From assembly GCF_028690125.1 (NCBI RefSeq), contig NZ_JAQVBV010000002.1:186001-250000 (forward strand): a stretch of DNA of 64,000 bases, read 5' to 3'. The translations under genes and the position numbers were made by a program. Below are positions 25,638-34,139 of this stretch, piece after piece. Positions within the stretch are counted from its first letter, which is position 1. Each line of letters opens with the position of its first letter. This stretch comes from Bacteroides sp. Its GTDB lineage: Bacteria > Bacteroidota > Bacteroidia > Bacteroidales > Bacteroidaceae. The notes beneath the pieces are model-generated. The model worked only from the letters and a program-made list of their open reading frames with translations. It did not search any database and was not told where the DNA came from.

Positions 25638-25704
25638 TAAAACATCACTAAAAATGATGTAACTTTATTACTGGAAATCTATTACAAACCCAGAATTTAC
25701 TATT

Positions 25705-27147
25705 ATGAGAAAACTACTAATCTGCATTTTAATCCTTTGTAGCGTTACTACATATGCTCAAAATGGAATTACTTTTGAAGTTGAAAAACTTTCAAAACCT
25801 GAGAAACCACTTAAGACTGTATCTTATGAGGATATCTATCCAAGTCTCATACTATCTGATACCGGACTAAGCCCTGATGACCTGAAGAAAAAAAATATAA
25901 ATGTACCCTATAATATTCTTGCAAAAAGCAAAGCTCCCGACCAACTGGTAAATTATGACTACAACTCTTTCTTCTACGGTATGTATGAGGCTTATGCGGA
26001 TCACAGACCATTTATTTTATCTCCTGACATGATTTGGCTATTAATTAGTCAAGGATTTACAAAACATGTAAAAGCCAATCAAGAGTCTATGAGAAAGTTC
26101 TTCGTCGATTTCAAAGGAAAAATATCTTTAATTGTTGAATCAGGCAAGCCGCTGAGCGATCCAACTATTGCATGGGGAGAAATTCTCCCTAAATTTACCG
26201 ATCAGATCAGACAGCATACCGGAGATGAGTTAGTCGAATTACTATCTTGCAATTTTTCAACAACCACATCCGTAGAGAAGATTGCTTCCGAAATAACCAT
26301 CATGGAAACAGTAAAACCTTACTTCGAATTTATCGTCATATATGTAGGTTGCGGAATCCCGGAAATAACTCTTGAAGGAACACCGGAAGACTGGGAAAAG
26401 GTTTTAGATAAAGCCATGAAATTAAAAAAATACAATCTTAAATGGTGGATTTCCGAACTGGAACCTCTTCTGCAAGAATTTGTAAAAGCATCAAAAGGAG
26501 ACATTAATAAAAATTTTTGGCGCAGTATGTTTAAATATCATTCACAAGAGAAATACGGAGCTCCTAATATCATCGACGGATGGATAGTCAAGTTTTTCCC
26601 TTATGACAATAAAGATAAAAGGAATAACCTGAAACAACTGGAGGGTGGTAAAAATCTACCTAATGAAATTGTGAAAGTCGATATCAAGTTCGTAGAACCA
26701 TACAATGATTCTATTATAGAAACACAATTAGAACTTTGGTCTGGTTTTATTGGTCTGGAACAAAATACGGATAATTTTGCTCTAAGACCTCAAATAGGTT
26801 GGATGGTCAGAAAGAAAGATATTAATGATAGCGGGCTAAAAGATAAATTAAGAATTGAAGCCCAAAAGGATGGTTTTGGGTTTGGTAACGGCATTTCACT
26901 CAGAGTTAAAGAGTTTCCTTCTATTTTATTAAAGTTCGAGAATATCAAAAACTTACAATTGAAATTCACTGATAAAATTGATATACCGGACGAATTATCA
27001 AAGGTGAAAATTGGAAAATTAGATTTATCTGGAACGATTACGCAAGAAGGAATAGAACGAATAAAACAACTATTCCCTACTAGCATAATCAGAATAAATG
27101 ACGCGATGGTACAGGGTGAATTGGGCTCTTCTTTTAAGTCTAATTAA
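25705..27147 (+). CDS. secreted DUF4419-family protein
   Basis: This 480-residue protein has a signal peptide ending in TTYAQ. The long central region matches the DUF4419 pattern: FFYGMYEAYADHRPFILSPDMIWLLISQGF, then FSTTTSVEKIASEITIMETVKPYF, GCGIPEITLEGTPEDWEKV, and a WRSMFKYHS region. The C-terminus has a leucine-rich-repeat-like strand pattern (LQLKFTDKID, IGKLDLSGTI). DUF4419 is known from fungi and bacteria without an assigned activity. The gene is alone, and its base composition is more AT-rich than its neighbours, which could reflect transfer. A MITE-like element follows immediately. Confidence 0.85.
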   Translation: MRKLLICILILCSVTTYAQNGITFEVEKLSKPEKPLKTVSYEDIYPSLILSDTGLSPDDLKKKNINVPYNILAKSKAPDQLVNYDYNSFFYGMYEAYADHRPFILSPDMIWLLISQGFTKHVKANQESMRKFFVDFKGKISLIVESGKPLSDPTIAWGEILPKFTDQIRQHTGDELVELLSCNFSTTTSVEKIASEITIMETVKPYFEFIVIYVGCGIPEITLEGTPEDWEKVLDKAMKLKKYNLKWWISELEPLLQEFVKASKGDINKNFWRSMFKYHSQEKYGAPNIIDGWIVKFFPYDNKDKRNNLKQLEGGKNLPNEIVKVDIKFVEPYNDSIIETQLELWSGFIGLEQNTDNFALRPQIGWMVRKKDINDSGLKDKLRIEAQKDGFGFGNGISLRVKEFPSILLKFENIKNLQLKFTDKIDIPDELSKVKIGKLDLSGTITQEGIERIKQLFPTSIIRINDAMVQGELGSSFKSN

Positions 27148-27152
27148 TCGGA

Positions 27153-27298
27153 GGCTGTCTGAAAAGTGATTGTATGTTATCATTATGCTCTGTTATCCTA
27201 CTTATTGAAGGATTTACTCTTAAATGTATTAATGAAGAGATTCTTCACTACGTTATGAATAACAGAATGATAGGGCTTACAGACTTTTCGGACAGTCC
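27153..27298. mobile_element. MITE-like element with 15-16 base terminal inverted repeats
   Basis: The left end GGCTGTCTGAAAAGT (27153-27167) is inverted at the right end as ACTTTTCGGACAGTCC (27283-27298), allowing one gap and one substitution. The 146-base unit has no open frame. Internal segments are also partly self-complementary (GCTCTGTTATCC against ATAACAGAATGA). The terminal sequence is of the kind found at insertion-sequence ends in Bacteroides, so it may be a non-autonomous derivative. A clear target duplication was not seen. Confidence 0.6.
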
Positions 27299-27490
27299 TA
27301 ATACAAGCAACGACATATTTGTTTAAATCTCAGGAAGGAAAATTAAAGACCTTCTGTCTTTAATAAAAAACATTGAGATAGTTGAATTCAATCTTTGAAA
27401 AGATCAGGCGAAAAGACAAGTAAAAAACACTGCCAACACGGATTTATACATGGTCGTTAGTTTTAAAACCTGTCTCAACTAATTTAAAGT

Positions 27491-27531
27491 AATAAGGTGT
27501 TGCAGAAGAATTACTTCGGCAACACCTTATT
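27491..27531 (-). terminator. hairpin downstream of tmRNA
   Basis: AATAAGGTGTTGC (27491-27503) is exactly complementary to GCAACACCTTATT (27519-27531). It lies 21 bases past the tmRNA 3' end on the minus strand. The following T content is modest, but it is the likely terminator or 3' processing hairpin. Confidence 0.65.
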
Positions 27532-27552
27532 ATTAAATAATCAGCTTAAAAG

Positions 27553-27946
27553 TGGAGCTGGAGGGAATCGAACCCTCGTCCAAACGAGGAAATCATAAGC
27601 TTTCTACATGCTTATCTTTGCCTAATTTTTCGTGTTGAAACAGAACCAAAGCCATCAATTCCAACCTTATCCTCTAAAGTTTCATCAAAAGCACGAGGCG
27701 GCTTTCAACTATCCCCGATGTGACTGCACCACTGAACCGGAATGCTTCGGAGCAACAGCTTCCGAGTGATGTCTCGTCCTGGTACCTAGTACCTGGATTA
27801 AGCTAATCTACTATAATTCGATTAAGCAGCAAGAGCGTAATTATTTTCGCCAGATAAAATTTTGATAACTGATATTTGAGTGGAAATTACCGACCCACTG
27901 CATGCTTACATACCATTTCTGCCCGCTGTCAAATCCAGTCAACCCC
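27553..27946 (-). ncRNA. ssrA: transfer-messenger RNA
   Basis: The 5' end GGGGTTGACTGGATTTGACAGC and the 3' T-arm/acceptor GGTTCGATTCCCTCCAGCTCCA pair as the tRNA-like acceptor stem, with GGGGTTG against CAGCTCC. CCA is not encoded. The resume frame (27851 down to 27822) reads GENNYALAA followed by TAA. The overall length of 394 bases is normal for a one-piece tmRNA with pseudoknots. With SmpB it rescues ribosomes stalled on broken mRNAs and tags the product for degradation. A perfect promoter element lies 51 bases upstream. Confidence 0.98.
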
Positions 27947-27996
27947 AGAATTCATTCGTACAGAATAGCGATTGTTTAGAACGCTTTCCAAGGGTA

Positions 27997-28004
27997 CAAA
28001 GATA
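27997..28004 (-). promoter_or_regulatory. -7 promoter element for ssrA
   Basis: The minus strand reads TATCTTTG, a perfect match. Transcription would start about 45 bases before the mature tmRNA 5' end, implying 5' processing. Confidence 0.6.
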
Positions 28005-28251
28005 GAAAATGTTTTCGAATTTACGATAAGGTATTAGCAATTATTATATTCGCTAGGCTTTCATGAACTCCTACCAGGACTATTTTATCACATACTTGAC
28101 ACAGGATATGAGCAACCAACGCTGAATAAATTATGAAAAAGTATAGGTTAAATCTTCTTATACGATTATCGAAATGAAACAGAGAAACAGCTAATAACGT
28201 TATTGATAATAAATTAACGGTCTCTTGGAAAAACAACATAAAAGATTACGT
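28005..28251. other. intergenic stretch between divergent ssrA and lactonase promoters
   Basis: A 72-codon minus-strand frame exists here (28021-28239), but it lacks its own promoter-like site and runs into the ssrA promoter area, so it is not called. Otherwise AT-rich with no evident structure. Confidence 0.5.
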
Positions 28252-28259
28252 TATCTTTG
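28252..28259 (+). promoter_or_regulatory. -7 promoter element for lactonase-fold gene
   Basis: TATCTTTG is a perfect match. It implies a leader of about 104 bases, which contains a small hairpin TTCGGT/ACCGAA (28284-28302). Confidence 0.6.
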
Positions 28260-28369
28260 TCTCGCAAAACGATATCAAAATAGTTCGGTAGAAATAACCG
28301 AATTGGCATCGTAGAAGTGAAGTCGTTACCCGAAGTAAAGAAATAATAACCATAAAATTATACCTGTTT

Positions 28370-29527
28370 ATGTTCAAAACACTTGCTACTATTTGTGCAA
28401 TCGGTATGGCTGCCACAAGTTGCACACCCCAAAAAATGACCCGGCAGGAAAATTCGGAAGATTTGAATCACGAACTGACTATGGTCGTAGGCACTTATAC
28501 TACCGGAGATAGTAAAAGCAAAGGTATTTATAGTTTTCGCTTCAATGAAGATGACGGAACAACTACTCCACTTAGTGAAGTAGCAATTGAAAATCCTTCC
28601 TATCTTACTCCATCGCCTGACGGTAAATTTATTTATGCAGTGAGCGAGTTCAATGATGAACGGGCTGCCGTAAATGCACTGGCTTTTGATAAGGAAATAG
28701 GAACTTTTCGTCTCCTAAACACACAAAAGACGAAAGGCGGAGATCCTTGTTACCTCATTACCAATGGAAAGAATGTGGTAACAGCAAACTACAGTGGTGG
28801 AAGTGTTTCAGTTTTCCCTATCAGCAAAGACGGCTCTCTGCTTCCTACATCTGATGTTATTCAGTTTCAAGGTTCAGGAATAGATAAAGAACGTCAGGAA
28901 AAGCCTCATCTACATTGTGTACACATTACTCCGGACGGGAAGTATCTGTTTGCTGATGATTTAGGAACTGACCAGATACATAAATTCATTATCCATTCAA
29001 ATGCTGGCTCAGAAAATAAAGAAACTTTCTTGAAAGAAGGTGATCCGATTTCTTTTCAAGTACCTGCCGGTTCCGGTCCTCGCCATCTGACTTTCTCACC
29101 GAACGGAAAGTACGCATACCTTATTAACGAACTTGCAGGTACAGTCATCGCTTTTCAATATACTGACGGGATACTAAAAGAGACACAGGTAATTGTTGCA
29201 GATACGGTTGGAGCGAAGGGAAGTGCAGATATTCATATTAGTCCCGATGGGAAATTCCTATATGCCAGCAATCGCTTGAAAGCAGACGGAATTGCTATTT
29301 TCAGGATTTGTCCGAATGATGGAACATTAACAAAAGTGGGTTATCAACTAACAGGTATTCATCCTCGGAATTTTATTATTACCCCTAATGGAAAGTTTCT
29401 GTTAGTTGCTTGCAGAGACAGCAATGCCATTCAAGTATACGAAAGGAATCCTGAAACAGGATTGATCAAAAATAGATATAAAGATATCAAAATAGATCGA
29501 CCGGTTTGCCTGAAATTTATTCCATAA
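28370..29527 (+). CDS. lactonase-family seven-bladed propeller lipoprotein (6-phosphogluconolactonase YbhE-like)
   Basis: This 385-residue protein has a lipoprotein-type signal (ICAIGMAATSC, Cys18). Propeller repeats include VVGTYTTGDSKSKGIYSF, LTPSPDGKFIYAVSE, LHCVHITPDGKYLFADDLGTD, GPRHLTFSPNGKYAYLINE and IHISPDGKFLYASNR. These match the lactonase family that includes YbhE/Pgl, which hydrolyses 6-phosphogluconolactone. Because it appears to be exported and lipidated, a cytosolic pentose-phosphate role is doubtful, and hydrolysis of an external lactone is more likely. It is a single-gene unit with its own promoter. Confidence 0.85.
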   Translation: MFKTLATICAIGMAATSCTPQKMTRQENSEDLNHELTMVVGTYTTGDSKSKGIYSFRFNEDDGTTTPLSEVAIENPSYLTPSPDGKFIYAVSEFNDERAAVNALAFDKEIGTFRLLNTQKTKGGDPCYLITNGKNVVTANYSGGSVSVFPISKDGSLLPTSDVIQFQGSGIDKERQEKPHLHCVHITPDGKYLFADDLGTDQIHKFIIHSNAGSENKETFLKEGDPISFQVPAGSGPRHLTFSPNGKYAYLINELAGTVIAFQYTDGILKETQVIVADTVGAKGSADIHISPDGKFLYASNRLKADGIAIFRICPNDGTLTKVGYQLTGIHPRNFIITPNGKFLLVACRDSNAIQVYERNPETGLIKNRYKDIKIDRPVCLKFIP

Positions 29528-29580
29528 ACTATAAAAGTATAAAGTTGTCGTCAGATTTAGTACATAGATAGCTACAACTA

Positions 29581-29603
29581 TAGAAAAAGACTCGTTTTTT
29601 CTA
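29581..29603. terminator. possible bidirectional terminator
   Basis: TAGAAAAA and TTTTTTCTA flank a six-base loop between the convergent lactonase and M23 peptidase genes. The stem is AT-rich and short, so this is a weak call. Confidence 0.35.
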
Positions 29604-29619
29604 CAGGATGTGATATTTC

Positions 29620-30258
29620 TTATTTATTGTTCTGAGCAATACGGTCATTGTCTTGGTTTGGCTTTACAACAATTCCGTTTCCCTTTTTTATGCATTTGAT
29701 ACATCCTTTTCGTAATGTACCATCTTTAAGATTAAAAATTATATTCGGATTGAAATGTTGTCCATTGACACGGGTTTCAAAATGTAGATGTTCAGTGGTT
29801 GCCCGTCCGGTACGCCCCGTCAAACCGACTGGTTGTCCTGCCTTTACTTTATCTCCGCTTTGAACCAGATTCTTGAAATTATGACTGTAGATGGTTTCCA
29901 GTCCGTTAGCATGACGTACTACCACAACATTTCCATAAGCACTATAAGGTTTCGACATACGCACCACTCCATTGAAAGCACAACGAATTGTATCTTTGGC
30001 ACACGTCTTGATATCCGCACCCGAATGCCCTTTACGAGCACCATAAGCGGAAATCACTTTACCGCCCGCCAAGGGAAAAACATAGTCTTTTTCCGTCAAA
30101 GAATCCAAATGTAGATAAATACTTTGGTTTTGTGAAAAAAGCCCCGGTGTGGCTACTCGGATATGATTCAGTTCCATAGAAGAGAAAGACGACTTATCCT
30201 GTGCCTTCACTGAAATAGAAAATAAGATTGCGATTAATAATAAGGTGGTGTTTTTCAT
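29620..30258 (-). CDS. M23-family metallopeptidase (LytM-type)
   Basis: This 212-residue protein has a signal peptide ending near AQDKSS. The M23 domain holds all zinc and catalytic residues: His78 and Asp82 in KGHSGADI, and His157 and His159 in TTEHLHFETRV. YGNVVVVRHANGLETIYSHN and VKAGQPVGLTGRTGR are also typical. It is likely a periplasmic peptidoglycan endopeptidase or hydrolase activator. It is the last gene of the hpt-adk-obg-pgeF-B3/4 operon, 14 bases after the preceding gene. Confidence 0.92.
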   Translation of the reverse strand: MKNTTLLLIAILFSISVKAQDKSSFSSMELNHIRVATPGLFSQNQSIYLHLDSLTEKDYVFPLAGGKVISAYGARKGHSGADIKTCAKDTIRCAFNGVVRMSKPYSAYGNVVVVRHANGLETIYSHNFKNLVQSGDKVKAGQPVGLTGRTGRATTEHLHFETRVNGQHFNPNIIFNLKDGTLRKGCIKCIKKGNGIVVKPNQDNDRIAQNNK

Positions 30259-30272
30259 TGTTATATTGCTTT

Positions 30273-30938
30273 TTATTCAAAATAGAAAATCTTTCCTCCT
30301 ACCGATTCTGTGTATTTCTGCAACAAAGACTGAATCATTTCGGCAGCTTCTCCCAGCCCTTCTTTACCATTATAACCATTGACAATGGCAAGAATATGAG
30401 TAGTACCGATATCCATTTTAGTACGTTCATTGTCACTGGTAGGCGTACCGATGCCACCAACTGCATCGCGGTAAACGGGTAATCCGTCGATATTCAAAAC
30501 GCCTCTTCCAATACCTTCAAAAGGTTCATTAACTTTACCAATTCCCAGTTCAAGCTGCTCTCCCTGTATTTTGTCCGCATCAAATCCACCTATAGAATGA
30601 CCTGTACGAAGTGACACTAAATTAATGAGATCTACCAATGTATCAATCTGATATAAAGGAATGCCACGCATTAAACGCCGACGTAAAGCTTCTGCAGAGG
30701 GGCGATAACGTCCGGGATCTTTTCCACAATGCTTATACGCCTCACGAGTAGCAGCAATCACAGGTTGGAGTTTAATATCATCCATCTGTGTAGTAGTTGT
30801 CAATTGCTCAGTAAATTTACTAATTTCTGTCCAAAGCCCCTCGTTGTATGTAGAATTCTTCACCTCTGCATATACAGCAGCTCCGGCAAATACAGGACAA
30901 GCCTGTTTTATTTCCTGAGATACTTTTATTTCAAACAT
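30273..30938 (-). CDS. B3/B4 tRNA-binding domain protein
   Basis: This 221-residue protein matches the stand-alone B3/B4 domain found in the phenylalanyl-tRNA synthetase beta subunit: YKHCGKDPGRYRPSAEALRRR, LVDLINLVSLRTGHSIGGFD and GEQLELGIGK. Stand-alone versions are thought to act in trans editing or amino-acid/tRNA quality control, but this has not been settled for this group. It is cytoplasmic. Conserved clustering with pgeF and obg in this operon is the only context. Confidence 0.85.
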   Translation of the reverse strand: MFEIKVSQEIKQACPVFAGAAVYAEVKNSTYNEGLWTEISKFTEQLTTTTQMDDIKLQPVIAATREAYKHCGKDPGRYRPSAEALRRRLMRGIPLYQIDTLVDLINLVSLRTGHSIGGFDADKIQGEQLELGIGKVNEPFEGIGRGVLNIDGLPVYRDAVGGIGTPTSDNERTKMDIGTTHILAIVNGYNGKEGLGEAAEMIQSLLQKYTESVGGKIFYFE

Positions 30939-30962
30939 AGTACATACTTTTCAAGACAGAAC

Positions 30963-31775
30963 TCAATCATTGATCATAATCCCCGACAGCATACGTCCGG
31001 AATCAATACCCAATCTGCGTGCCGAGAAAAATTCTTCGGGATTCTTATAAGTACAGATACCGGCTACCTCTATTTGAGTCGCAGGAACACCAGAGTCGAG
31101 CAATTGAATCCGATTTGCTTCCCACAAGTCAATATGGTGCTTTCCCGTTTCTTCCTTCCAGAGAGAAATGCGGGACATATCAAAACCTTCTGTACAAAAA
31201 GCATCGTACACATCCTCTCCCACTTCAAACGATTCAAGCGAGATACTGGGACCAATACAAGCAATCATATCTTCTCCTTTAGTTCCGAACTTTTCATTCA
31301 TGTGGCTTAATACATCCTGAACGATATGTTTCACGGTTCCTTTCCACCCGGCATGAACGGCAGCTACAACACGAAGCCTTTTATCATAAAGCAATACCGG
31401 CACACAATCGGCTGTTGAGACACAGATACAACAACCCGGTTTAGCAGTTATTAATGCATCAATACCATTCAAAACTCTCCATTTCATCTCCAAAGGTAGA
31501 TTAAAATAGTAATCATCGATCACCAAGCTAGCAGTATCGTGAACCTGTTGCGGAATGATTAAGTCTTTCACCGGATGCTTTATGTTTTGCAACAAAAGCA
31601 ATTGATTCAACCGAACATTTTTCGACTCATCCGCTGTATAAGGTGAACAATTAAATCCTTCGTAGCTTCCTTTGCTACAACCTTTTTGACGTGTTGTCAC
31701 AAAATGAGAAATGTTGGGATAAGAGTCCAACAGCTCGTACCCCAACATTCTTTTATCTTTTGTAATTGAAATCAT
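30963..31775 (-). CDS. pgeF: peptidoglycan editing factor PgeF (laccase-domain, YfiH family)
   Basis: From the ATG at 31775 the protein is 270 residues. Motifs are [24 protein letters not shown] and [15 protein letters not shown], with the conserved Cys and His residues that bind zinc or act as nucleophile. Members of this family prevent non-canonical amino acids from being kept in peptidoglycan precursors, and some have purine-nucleoside activity. The start was chosen because it overlaps the obg stop as ATGA, typical of coupled genes. An in-frame start 12 bases upstream would overlap further. Confidence 0.9.
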   Translation of the reverse strand: MISITKDKRMLGYELLDSYPNISHFVTTRQKGCSKGSYEGFNCSPYTADESKNVRLNQLLLLQNIKHPVKDLIIPQQVHDTASLVIDDYYFNLPLEMKWRVLNGIDALITAKPGCCICVSTADCVPVLLYDKRLRVVAAVHAGWKGTVKHIVQDVLSHMNEKFGTKGEDMIACIGPSISLESFEVGEDVYDAFCTEGFDMSRISLWKEETGKHHIDLWEANRIQLLDSGVPATQIEVAGICTYKNPEEFFSARRLGIDSGRMLSGIMIND

Positions 31776-32938
31776 TTTTCTTCCCAATCTTCTTGTTCGT
31801 ATTCATAATCTAAATCGTCTTCATCCTCTTCTGACTCCTCCTCATATTCATAGTTGAAGTCTTCATCCTCACCCATGTCTTTGAGTTCCTGTTGCAGTTT
31901 AGTTACATCTTTCGGACGATGAACAATTACTTCAATCTTATTGCTCTCCTTATTCAGTTCCTCCCATAGAATATCCTTTAATACGGAAATCCCTAAGCCG
32001 GAAATAGAAGATATAAATACATGAGGAATGCCTTCGGGTAACGTCGGCTCTATCTCATCCATCAACTCTTGATCGAGCATATCACTCTTAGTAATAGCAA
32101 GTACCCGTTGTTTGTCGAGCATTTCAGGATTGAAAGTACCCAATTCGTTCAGCAAAACTTCATATTCTTTGCGAATATCATCGCTATCCGCAGGAACCAT
32201 AAACAAAAGCAATGAGTTACGTTCGATATGACGCAGGAAACGCAATCCTAATCCTTTACCCTGACTTGCCCCTTCGATAATTCCCGGTATATCCGCCATA
32301 ACAAATGATTTTCCGTCACGGTAGGAAACAATACCCAGATTAGGTTCGAGTGTAGTAAACGGATAATCAGCAATCTTCGGTTTCGCTGCAGAAATTGCAG
32401 AAAGAAGCGTAGACTTTCCCGCATTCGGAAATCCGACTAAACCAACATCTGCAAGGAGTTTCAACTCCATGATAACAGTCATTTCCTGCATCGGTTCACC
32501 CGGCTGCGCAAAGCGTGGAGCCTGACGGGTAGCTGTCTTGAAATGAGAGTTACCCTGACCGCCTCTTCCTCCTTTCAGGAGTATTACTTCTTGTCCGTCT
32601 TCGGTCACATCACAAATATATTCCCCCGTTTCGGCATTATAAACTACCGTTCCACAGGGTACTTCAATTACTTTATCCGCACCGTCTTTTCCGAAGCTAC
32701 GGTTCTTACTTCCCGATTCACCATGACCAGCCATTGCATGACGGTCAAACTTCAAATGAAGCAATGTCCAATAGTTACGGTTACCGCGCAAGATGATATG
32801 ACCTCCTCTTCCGCCATCGCCCCCGTCGGGACCTCCGTTAGGACAATATTTCTCGCGCCTCATGTGCGTAGAGCCTCTTCCACCCTTTCCGGAGCGACAG
32901 TATATCTTTACGTAATCAACAAAATTCGATTCAGCCAT
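31772..32938 (-). CDS. obg: GTPase Obg
   Basis: This 388-residue protein has the glycine-rich Obg fold at 1-158 ([28 protein letters not shown]), then a G domain with G1 GFPNAGKST (about 168-176), G3 [11 protein letters not shown]4 TKSD and G5 SSISG. The C-terminus is an unusually acidic tail of about 30 residues ([18 protein letters not shown]). Obg binds the large ribosomal subunit and links GTP levels to growth and stress responses. It lies 20 bases downstream of adk. Confidence 0.97.
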   Translation of the reverse strand: MAESNFVDYVKIYCRSGKGGRGSTHMRREKYCPNGGPDGGDGGRGGHIILRGNRNYWTLLHLKFDRHAMAGHGESGSKNRSFGKDGADKVIEVPCGTVVYNAETGEYICDVTEDGQEVILLKGGRGGQGNSHFKTATRQAPRFAQPGEPMQEMTVIMELKLLADVGLVGFPNAGKSTLLSAISAAKPKIADYPFTTLEPNLGIVSYRDGKSFVMADIPGIIEGASQGKGLGLRFLRHIERNSLLLFMVPADSDDIRKEYEVLLNELGTFNPEMLDKQRVLAITKSDMLDQELMDEIEPTLPEGIPHVFISSISGLGISVLKDILWEELNKESNKIEVIVHRPKDVTKLQQELKDMGEDEDFNYEYEEESEEDEDDLDYEYEQEDWEEK

Positions 32939-32958
32939 ATTTTTTCTATTCTTTTTAA

Positions 32959-33528
32959 TTAAATGCTATCCACTGCTTTGCAGATATCAGCAAAAATACC
33001 ATCCATAGTACCCAGACCATTGATGTGCTGATATTTCTTTTCTCCTTTATACCAATCAATCAGGGGAGCTGTCTGTGAGTGATAAACAGTCAGACGTTTC
33101 TTAATTGTTTCTTCATTATCGTCAGCACGACCGGAATCTTTGCCACGTTTGATCAGACGAGTCATCAATTCATCTTCCGGAACTTCCAGATCTAACATAA
33201 CAGAAACATCCTGTCCTCTTTCCACCAACATATTCTTTAATGCTTCTGCCTGTGCAATTGTTCTTGGAAAACCATCGAAAATCACACCTTTGCTATCTTT
33301 AAAACTATCAAACACACTTGCCAGAATATCAATCATCAATTCGTCAGGAATCAATTGCCCCTGATCGATATAGCCTTTAGCAGTTTTGCCCAGTTCCGTG
33401 CCATTCTTAATTTCTGCACGCAATACATCTCCTGTTGAGATGTGGTTAATTTTATACTTCTCTACAATACGTTCACTCTGTGTCCCTTTTCCAGAACCCG
33501 GAGCACCGAAAATTACAATGTTCAACAT
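32959..33528 (-). CDS. adk: adenylate kinase
   Basis: This 189-residue enzyme has the P-loop [12 protein letters not shown] (8-19), the AMP-binding [10 protein letters not shown] and [12 protein letters not shown], and a short LID ([19 protein letters not shown]) lacking the zinc-binding cysteines of longer forms. It interconverts ATP + AMP and 2 ADP. It lies between hpt and obg in one operon, consistent with nucleotide housekeeping. Confidence 0.97.
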   Translation of the reverse strand: MLNIVIFGAPGSGKGTQSERIVEKYKINHISTGDVLRAEIKNGTELGKTAKGYIDQGQLIPDELMIDILASVFDSFKDSKGVIFDGFPRTIAQAEALKNMLVERGQDVSVMLDLEVPEDELMTRLIKRGKDSGRADDNEETIKKRLTVYHSQTAPLIDWYKGEKKYQHINGLGTMDGIFADICKAVDSI

Positions 33529-33561
33529 CTTTTCTACCTAAAATTTAATTTGTATTTGATT

Positions 33562-34098
33562 TTAATCTATCACAGTATAAATGTCGGGATAGTTACGCCC
33601 GAATCCGTCATAATCCAATCCATAGCCCACAATAAAGTCATTAGGTATTTCCATCGCTACATATTCAATATTCAGGTCTACTTTCAGTTTGTCCGGCTTT
33701 ACTAGCAAAGAAGCGATATGAATAGCTTCGGGATTACGTGTCCCCAATGTTTCCAGCAACCGTAGCATAGTCAATCCGGTATCTACAATATCTTCCACGA
33801 TAACGACTGTGCGTCCGGCGATGTCCTCATTCAGCCCTATCACCTCTTTTATCGTTCCGGTAGAGGTTACTCCCTGATAAGAAGCCAGCTTGACAAACGA
33901 AATTTCACAAGGGATCGTAATATGTTTCAGCAAGTCGGCAGTAAACATAAACGAACCGTTCAACACACTAAGGAAAAGCGGATTCTTACCAGCCAAATCA
34001 CGATTGATTTCGTTCGCTACCCGAATCACTTCTTTCTGAATATCCTGTTCTTTAATAGAAACAGTGAATTGTTTATCTTTTATCTGAATGGTATTCAT
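33562..34098 (-). CDS. hpt: hypoxanthine phosphoribosyltransferase
   Basis: This 178-residue protein carries the PRPP-binding motif VVIVEDIVDTGLTM and the N-terminal SVLNGSFMFTADLLKHI typical of bacterial Hpt. The purine loop ends with YVAMEIPNDFIVGYGLDYD. It converts hypoxanthine or guanine plus PRPP to IMP or GMP. It is the first gene of the operon with adk and obg, with a possible promoter immediately upstream. Confidence 0.96.
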   Translation of the reverse strand: MNTIQIKDKQFTVSIKEQDIQKEVIRVANEINRDLAGKNPLFLSVLNGSFMFTADLLKHITIPCEISFVKLASYQGVTSTGTIKEVIGLNEDIAGRTVVIVEDIVDTGLTMLRLLETLGTRNPEAIHIASLLVKPDKLKVDLNIEYVAMEIPNDFIVGYGLDYDGFGRNYPDIYTVID

Positions 34099-34124
34099 AA
34101 CCAGTTGTTTTAAAAAAGTTGTCG

Positions 34125-34132
34125 CAAAAATA
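34125..34132 (-). promoter_or_regulatory. possible -7 element for the hpt operon
   Basis: The minus strand reads TATTTTTG, fitting TAnnTTTG, 27 bases before the hpt ATG. Read-through from the POT transporter gene, which ends at 34140, is an alternative. Confidence 0.45.
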
Positions 34133-34139
34133 CGATTTT

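Noticed and set aside
28021..28239. 72-codon minus-strand frame between ssrA and the lactonase gene
   Set aside because: No promoter-like site of its own, composition like the surrounding intergenic DNA, and its end runs into the ssrA promoter region.
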